From: Rodentolepis nana
Taxonomy: Eukaryota > Platyhelminthes > Cestoda > Cyclophyllidea > Hymenolepididae
Reading direction: 5' to 3'
Assembly: GCA_900617975.1 (NCBI GenBank)
Contig: UZAE01001893.1
Location: 1 to 11,117, forward strand
Length of the DNA stretch: 11,117 nt
The notes beneath the pieces were generated by a model that was not told where the DNA came from, ran no database searches, and was given only the letters and a program-made list of their open reading frames with translations. This document shows positions 7,241 to 11,117 of this stretch, piece by piece (position 1 is the first letter of the stretch; each line of letters begins with the position of its first letter). Position numbers and translations under genes: made by a program.

Positions 7241-7739
7241 AAATGAAAGAACAGGACGTGCACTTCCGACACATTTTATTGTATTACTTCCGAAAAGGCA
7301 AGAACGCATCGCAAGCACAAAAGAAGTTGTGTGCCGTATATAAAGATGAAGCCGTGAGGAAGATAGGCAGTGTCGAAATTGGTTTGAAAGATTTCGTTTC
7401 GGTGATTTTTTACTGAAAAATTCACAACGATCTGGCCGCCCAGTCGAAGTGGATGAAACCCATATCAAGGCCATTATCGATTCAAATCGTCACAGCACAA
7501 CACGAGATATTGCAGAGAAGCTCAATGTGTCGCATACATGCATTGAAAAAAAATTAAAAACCCTTGGTTATGTCAAGAAACTTGATTTATGGATCCCTCA
7601 CCAGTTAAAGGAAATTCATTTGACGCAACGCATTAGCATCTGTGATTCGCCGCTACTGAAACGCAATGAGAATGATCCATTTCTGAAGAACCTAGTTACT
7701 GGCGACGAAAAGTGGATAGTTTATAACAATGTTACTCGC
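7241..7739 (+). pseudogene. Truncated mariner transposase (N-terminal part, frameshifted)
   Basis: Mariner transposase binds terminal inverted repeats through two helix-turn-helix domains and cuts with a DD34D active site. From the ATG at 7243 the frame reads FRHILLYYFRKGKNASQ and on to CAVYKDEAV. A one-base shift between about 7345 and 7365 moves it to RQCRNWFERF, RSGRP (7428-7442, the linker motif between the two HTHs), TTRDIAEKLNVSHTCIEKKL (second HTH), KKLDLWIPHQLKEIHLTQR, and VTGDEKW (7695-7715), whose Asp at 7704-7706 is the first catalytic residue. The match ends after YNNVTR near 7739, leaving about 165 of a usual 345 or so residues. The other two catalytic Asp and both inverted repeats are missing. 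The residue pattern resembles the mellifera subfamily, from memory. Codons after 7745 belong to repeat copy D. Confidence 0.9.
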
Positions 7740-7758
7740 AATTGTCAAATGACAATTG
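7739..7758. repeat. Perfect 9-bp palindrome with 2-base spacer at the mariner-repeat junction
   Basis: CAATTGTCA at 7739-7747 is followed by two bases and then its exact complement at 7750-7758. The equivalent place in repeat copy C reads CCAATTATTCCATTTGACAC, so the palindrome is not general to the family. It sits exactly where transposase similarity ends. Confidence 0.8.
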
Positions 7759-8111
7759 ATTATTCGAGAAAATGCCTTTGAAATAAGAAATCGCATACAA
7801 AGAGCTTCAAGCGAAACCATCCTAGACCCACATAATGCCTTTGAGTGACAACACTTTATTGGGTGACTATTCAGCAGCCGATTAATTTCAAGGCTGTACT
7901 CCTGAGACTGATTTCGAATTCACAAAACACCGATGGCACTAACAATCATGCTCCTAAAATCATGACTTGAAGTTTAATGTGCCACTTAAGCAAGTCAATA
8001 TTAGTCAAAATAGTAATTTTATTTTAATAGTTTAGTCGATTTTCCAATACCCAATCATCGCTTCAAAATTTAGCCATTTGAATCACAAATAGGATATTGG
8101 GTATATTTTTA
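7748..8111 (-). repeat. Unclassified interspersed repeat, copy D (inverted, internally deleted)
   Basis: On the minus strand, 8111 down to 7906 matches 899-1072 of copy B. The part 7906-7850 matches the first 60 bases of copy A nearly perfectly. 7860-7790 matches the start of copy C, including CACTCAAAGGCATTATG, and 7785-7748 matches the CTTATTTCAAAGGCA stretch of copy C. About 55 bases present in A, B and C (the part containing CAATGACC and GAGAATTCCAACTT) are missing. It is the only copy on the minus strand and lies between a mariner fragment and the 3' end of LINE copy 2. Confidence 0.75.
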
Positions 8112-8221
8112 ATCATTTGATATCCATTTATACTTAAATGAATAAGTAGTGGAAGTGCATTTTGTATATGCTTCAGAATTTCCTTCGTTATAAAAAATTT
8201 CAAAGCATAATAATGAAACGA
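8112..8221. other. Short unassigned spacer between repeat D and LINE copy 2
   Basis: A short AT-rich stretch with no coding signal. The piece TACTTAAATGAATAAGTAG near 8132 resembles TACTTAAATGAGTAAGTTC near 10732, in both cases shortly before LINE 3'UTR homology on the plus strand, so the LINE 3'UTR may extend this far. Confidence 0.4.
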
Positions 8222-8470
8222 AAAATATTATTATTATTTCAAATTTCAGGCTTTATGATATTTATCATTAGCCCTTTATTTGATTTCAGCTTCCTCTATG
8301 GGTTAGAAGGTACATATATAGCCGTTCATTCGCTGACTTCTGTTTTCCCAGTATCTATGTGTTTCGTCATTATCTTTATACCTGGACATCGAATCTGTTA
8401 GGTCCTCTAAATTTCCTCCTGTAAGGTTACATAGAGGGCATTTTATTGAGTGTTTTCTCCTAATCTATGA
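8222..8470 (-). pseudogene. LINE copy 2: zinc knuckle, C-terminal tail and 3'UTR
   Basis: The plus strand at 8390-8440 reads CGAATCTGTTAGGTCCTC, then TTTCCTCCTGTAAGGTTACA and TAGAGGGCA. This is a single copy of the unit repeated about 12 times in LINE copy 1, directly followed by the CPLC codons. The 3' part at 8236-8300 matches 3640-3700. It shows the ancestral, unexpanded arrangement. An 80-codon hydrophobic plus-strand frame at 8162-8401 is antisense to this region and is not counted. Confidence 0.75.
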
Positions 8471-8830
8471 AGGTTCTGTGACAAGCAATCGTGTCTAAAT
8501 TCAGCAACGGCTTCAATTCTTGGCCACTTGGTAATGCCACAGAGTGCCACTAGCCACTCTTTCTCCTTTGTTCAAGCTTTATGTTTGTTGCTCATTGAGG
8601 TCTTGAATTCTCTTCTGATTAAGGTCTTCATTGTGTGGAAAACATCGACCCGTCTATGCCTTGAAAAATTGTTGTCCATATCTTAGCAAGTGAGTCAGCA
8701 AGCTCATTGCTTTAATGCCTCAATGACCGGAAATCCACTGTAGGAACACTGTTTTGTTTTTCCTTCATCAACGGATAGAGTTTTTACATTATGATATCTT
8801 AGCAGTTTTGGGAAGCAATTTGCTTCCTTT
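8471..8830 (-). pseudogene. LINE copy 2: C-terminal half of RNase H
   Basis: The segment aligns with 4455-4825 of copy 1 with many substitutions and small deletions. Fragments of the QWIPGHCGIKGNELAD block are recognisable around 8690-8750, in broken frames. The upstream half with TDGS, EGEIEAI and SDSQ (about 4830-5030 in copy 1) is essentially missing: homology jumps at about 8825-8865 to the connection region. No open frame of useful length survives. Confidence 0.7.
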
Positions 8831-8869
8831 AAGGTTTACTTGGTTTTCTATCGGTGAACACCTCGAGCC

Positions 8870-9092
8870 ATTGATCTACAGGATAGTTGACATTGATTTT
8901 CTCAAGAGCCAGTGAGCACATTTCTTCTGGTTTGATTTTTTGAAGTGGTCAAGCAGTTGGTTGTAACTCTCAACATCAATGTCTGCTAATAGGTTAACAG
9001 GTATAGGCAAGTTTTTGGTTTGTCTTTGATTTGTAATGCTTTCTTCAGTTCCATGACTTTCTCTATTAAACAAGATTGCGTTACTAGATTAA
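8870..9092 (-). pseudogene. LINE copy 2: connection region
   Basis: A 65-codon open piece (8876-9073, minus) contains PVNLLADIDVESYNQLLDHF and matches the PLADIDV and QLLDFF stretch of copy 1 near 5150-5340. It shows the single-copy state of the region that is duplicated several times in copy 1 (5141-5316). Homology to copy 1 ends at about 9092, where the sequence switches to pre-RT linker. Confidence 0.75.
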
Positions 9093-9856
9093 ATCACATT
9101 GAAATGCAATATTTTATTTTTAACTTATTGCAGTGGCTTTTTTGCAATATTAGTTTATTTATTTATCATTCTGTAAGTAGATTATTTTGTTACGTTGCGC
9201 TTTCCTTTGTTTTACTAAACTCTCTTACATTTATCTTTATATCTCTTGAAGATTTTCAGCAAAAGGGATTTTTTGACTGTAAGGATAGAACCTCGCAAAG
9301 TAGTTAGCTATTTCAGAGTCCGTGTTAATCGGTTTGTTGTTTAGGCGTATTTGTGCTTAACCTCGCAAAGTAGTTAGCTATTTCAGAGTCCGTGTTAATC
9401 GGTTTGTTGTTTAGGCGTATTTGTGCATTCTTGGTTCTTTCCCTGTTGTTTTGGAGGTTTCTCAGAAATTTGAAAGTGCGTTGGCTATCACTTTGATAGT
9501 TGATATTTGAAATGAACTTGTTGAAGGAAGTGCGTTTTGCTTGCAAGATGGCTTGCCTTAGCGCAGATGACTGTTGTCCCCAGGCTTGTACGTCGTCTGA
9601 TTATCCAGTCTTATAAGTAGTGTTGCGGAGAGCGTCCCGCTTTCTTTTCGGTTTCTCAAGGTTTTCAGACCAAAAAAAGTCGATTGTGTTTAGTTTTGCC
9701 ATGGGAATAGTTAACTGAGCACATCGATCATAATATTCATCATTTCGTTGCGAAATTTGTCAGGATTTTGGTGAAGCTGAGTGGACTTGTGTGAAGTTCA
9801 TTCTCCAAAAGTTTTGTGAAACTAGGCAAGTCAACCTTCTTGAAGTTCCATGATAA
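9093..9856 (-). pseudogene. LINE copy 2: linker between endonuclease and RT
   Basis: From 9856 downward the broken frames read SWNFKKVDLPSFTKLLENEL and, further on, an open 73-codon piece (9325-9546) with QAKRTSFNKFISNINYQSDS, then RTFKFLRNLQNN, then DSEIANYFA. These are typical of the stretch joining endonuclease and RT in this LINE group. Below about 9290 the translation becomes poor (possible SQSKIPFAENLQE and FNDK-like remnants) and the RT core is not reached. A near-perfect 70-bp tandem duplication lies at 9289-9428. Confidence 0.75.
9289..9428. repeat. 70-bp tandem duplication in LINE copy 2 (68 bp perfect)
   Basis: The block beginning AACCTCGCAAAGTAGTTAGC at 9289-9356 recurs without mismatch at 9359-9426. 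Seventy is not a multiple of three, so the duplication breaks the linker reading frame after EIANYFA. Perfect identity means it is recent, or that it is an assembly artefact. Confidence 0.95.
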
Positions 9857-10375
9857 CTAATTTGGCAATTTCGATGTCATGCTTTGGCTGCCCATGGTAA
9901 TATTAGCAATGACTGGTTTGTGACCAAAACCAGCATCGTCAATTATTTCGCGGCGTGTATGCTCACTGATGTCGCTTGAAGCCAGGAGAAAGTTAAGAGT
10001 TGTTATAGTTCCATTGTAGTGCTGATATGTAGCAGGAACCTCATTGATATAAATAAGTTCTAGAGGGTTGTTGTTTTGCATGTCTTCAATTTCCTTTCCA
10101 GCTATATTCATATTCTTATAGCTCCATCTGGTGGAATCGGTGTTGAAGTCTCCTAATAATTCTGTTTGGTGTGGAATGTTCAGAAGATGAAAGTTGGGAT
10201 CATTCTAGGGTGGATTATAGACTGCGTATATCTTGAGGTGGTTTCGACATTTCAAAACACTTAATCTGATTACTTCGCATATGTCTTACTTCAAGCCCTT
10301 ACTTTTAATTAGATTGTAATGTGACGCGAGACCTTTTTTTACCTCAGTCAGAATTCTACTTGCTACTTGCCGCAT
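9857..10375 (-). pseudogene. LINE copy 2: apurinic-type endonuclease domain, C-terminal part
   Basis: This domain nicks target DNA to prime reverse transcription. In one minus-strand frame from about 10375: ILTEVKKGLASHYNL, then HLKIYAVYNPP, GDFNTDSTRW (about 10122-10160, catalytic Asp block), then an open 84-codon piece (9857-10111) with NPLELIYINEVPATYQHYNG, LLASSDISEHTRR and AGFGHKPVIANI. The His of GHKP stands where the family's final SDH-type His is found. Two in-frame stops lie upstream, near 10205 and 10290. The N-terminal half of the domain is missing: homology with the forward fragment at 2527 also starts at almost the same point, so both copies may descend from one 5'-truncated progenitor. 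Confidence 0.85.
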
Positions 10376-10769
10376 TTATGTAGAAGGCATAAGTTGTTAC
10401 CCAAAAGTCTAAAATCCGATATGCTTTTCATTTGTTCATAATCAAAACAAAGGAAATTATTTAATGGTCATCATTCGCATTGCATTACAAAGTGGAGAAA
10501 TTTATTTGACATTTTGGGAGCCAAAGCAAATCAAGGCTTCAGGCAAGAAAATTATAAACAGGTTACTATTATTGAATTAAATCAAATATGCACACATTTA
10601 CTATTTTTAAATTGAACCTGAATGAGATATTAGTTCAAGTTAAAATTGTTGCTGTTTCAGATTTAGAGTATAAACCAAAGATTTTGCAAAGTTTGAATAG
10701 TAGTGAAATTTAGTTGATCAAGTCAAATTTTACTTAAATGAGTAAGTTCTATCAGTTTTCCGTTTTAAT
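10376..10769. other. Gene-less AT-rich stretch
   Basis: No coding signal or repeat shared with the rest of the window was recognised. The endonuclease homology does not extend into it, although the N-terminal half of that domain would be expected here if the element were complete. Confidence 0.5.
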
Positions 10770-10845
10770 CATTCATTTATTTATATCAAATGCCAGGTGT
10801 TTTGATAGTAATCATTAGCACTTTATTTGACCTCAGGCTTCACAG
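10770..10845 (-). mobile_element. Third LINE 3'UTR scrap
   Basis: The plus strand at 10784-10843, with AATCATTAGCACTTTATTTG at 10810-10829, parallels 8240-8300 and 3640-3700, in the same orientation as LINE copies 1 and 2. The homology stops at about 10843, so only the extreme 3' end of a third minus-strand insertion is left. Confidence 0.6.
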
Positions 10846-11117
10846 GAGAAAGAAACAACAAAGCGAAATAAAGGTCGAAATGGGGGGTGGGGTAGGGAAC
10901 AGAGGAGAGTTTCAAAGACAAAGGTAGGAAAGATATACAAATGTGAGGATTTTAGATTTTGCACTTCGTATTCTCGAATAAAATTCTCAATTTGTGTCAT
11001 ATCTATCATTATTATTTAATTAGGTAAGCACCATGACGAATGTGAATTTTTAAAATTATTTGCACATTCCAGTTGGGGCGGTCATTGAATGTTTTCAAAT
11101 GCAATTGAAATTTCTGG
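10846..11117. other. Unassigned end of window
   Basis: The stretch begins purine-rich (10846-10930, with a G6TG4 run near 10881) and then becomes AT-rich. No gene, repeat partner or RNA was recognised. Confidence 0.5.

Larger units (their letters stand above)
8222..10375 (-). mobile_element. LINE copy 2 (same family as copy 1), RT core deleted
   Basis: Minus-strand order from 10375: endonuclease domain, linker, then near 9092 an abrupt junction to the connection region, then partial RNase H, zinc knuckle and 3'UTR ending near 8222 in an ATT-rich simple tail. Homology to copy 1 is clear from about 8236 to 9092 (its 3628-5400). RT motifs 1/2 through C are absent, a loss of about 1.3 kb or more compared with copy 1, and part of RNase H is also missing. 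Copy 2 has only one obvious tandem duplication and a single zinc-knuckle unit, unlike copy 1. It contains many stops and cannot encode a working protein. Confidence 0.85.

Noticed and set aside
7184..7474. 96-codon minus-strand frame
   Set aside because: Most of it is the antisense of the mariner transposase N-terminus; only its last codons overlap LINE linker sequence.
1..7910. A single large DNA transposon with terminal inverted repeats (copy A at the left, copy D at the right)
   Set aside because: Copies B and C of the same repeat lie inside in direct orientation, copy D extends well beyond the shared end, and no transposase spans the interval, so the inverted pair is more simply independent insertions.
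8162..8401. 79-codon hydrophobic plus-strand frame that looks like a small membrane protein
   Set aside because: It is antisense to the LINE 3'UTR and knuckle, and the homologous stretch at 3640-3810 does not keep the frame.
9020..9307. 95-codon plus-strand hydrophobic frame
   Set aside because: It is antisense to the LINE copy 2 linker and spans the deletion junction, with no conservation.

Overview
The window looks like AT-rich, non-coding DNA from an animal, most likely an arthropod. No intact host gene, tRNA, rRNA or bacterial-style operon is visible. The only recognisable coding content is debris of animal transposable elements: two degraded copies and two small fragments of a non-LTR retrotransposon (LINE) with apurinic endonuclease, reverse transcriptase and RNase H, plus a truncated mariner transposase. 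The encoded residues remind me of LINEs and mellifera-type mariners from arthropods, possibly spiders. That assignment is recollection, not a search result.

Layout, left to right. Positions 1-2526 hold two forward copies (A, 1-347; B, 899-1410) of an unclassified interspersed repeat. They alternate with two oppositely oriented homologous segments (540-878 minus, 1914-2240 plus) whose translation faintly resembles the BTB-BACK junction of kelch-like proteins. At 2527-2772 is a forward fragment of the LINE endonuclease domain, joined directly to repeat copy C (2773-3045). A gene-less stretch follows to about 3632. From 3633 to 7240 lies LINE copy 1 on the minus strand. It is 5'-truncated but shows RT motifs 1/2, A, B and C, the connection region, all four acidic RNase H residues, a C-terminal CCHC knuckle and a 3'UTR. 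It is full of stops, frameshifts and local tandem duplications. One of these is an array of about 12 units (3811-4305) built from the last codons of the zinc knuckle.

At 7241-7739 is the N-terminal part of a mariner transposase (plus strand, one frameshift, first catalytic Asp only). It runs straight into an inverted repeat copy D (7748-8111, minus) with a short perfect palindrome at the junction. From 8222 to 10375 is LINE copy 2 (minus), with endonuclease, linker, connection region, part of RNase H, knuckle and 3'UTR, but no reverse transcriptase core. A third 3'UTR scrap lies at 10770-10845. The rest to 11117 shows nothing recognisable.

Nothing here appears able to move or to make a functional protein. 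The parts do not work together as a system; they record nested insertion, deletion and local duplication. The most interesting signals are the zinc-knuckle minisatellite, the unusually dense tandem duplications in LINE copy 1 but not copy 2, the four-copy unclassified repeat that abuts other elements, and the inverted pair of possible BTB-BACK fragments.
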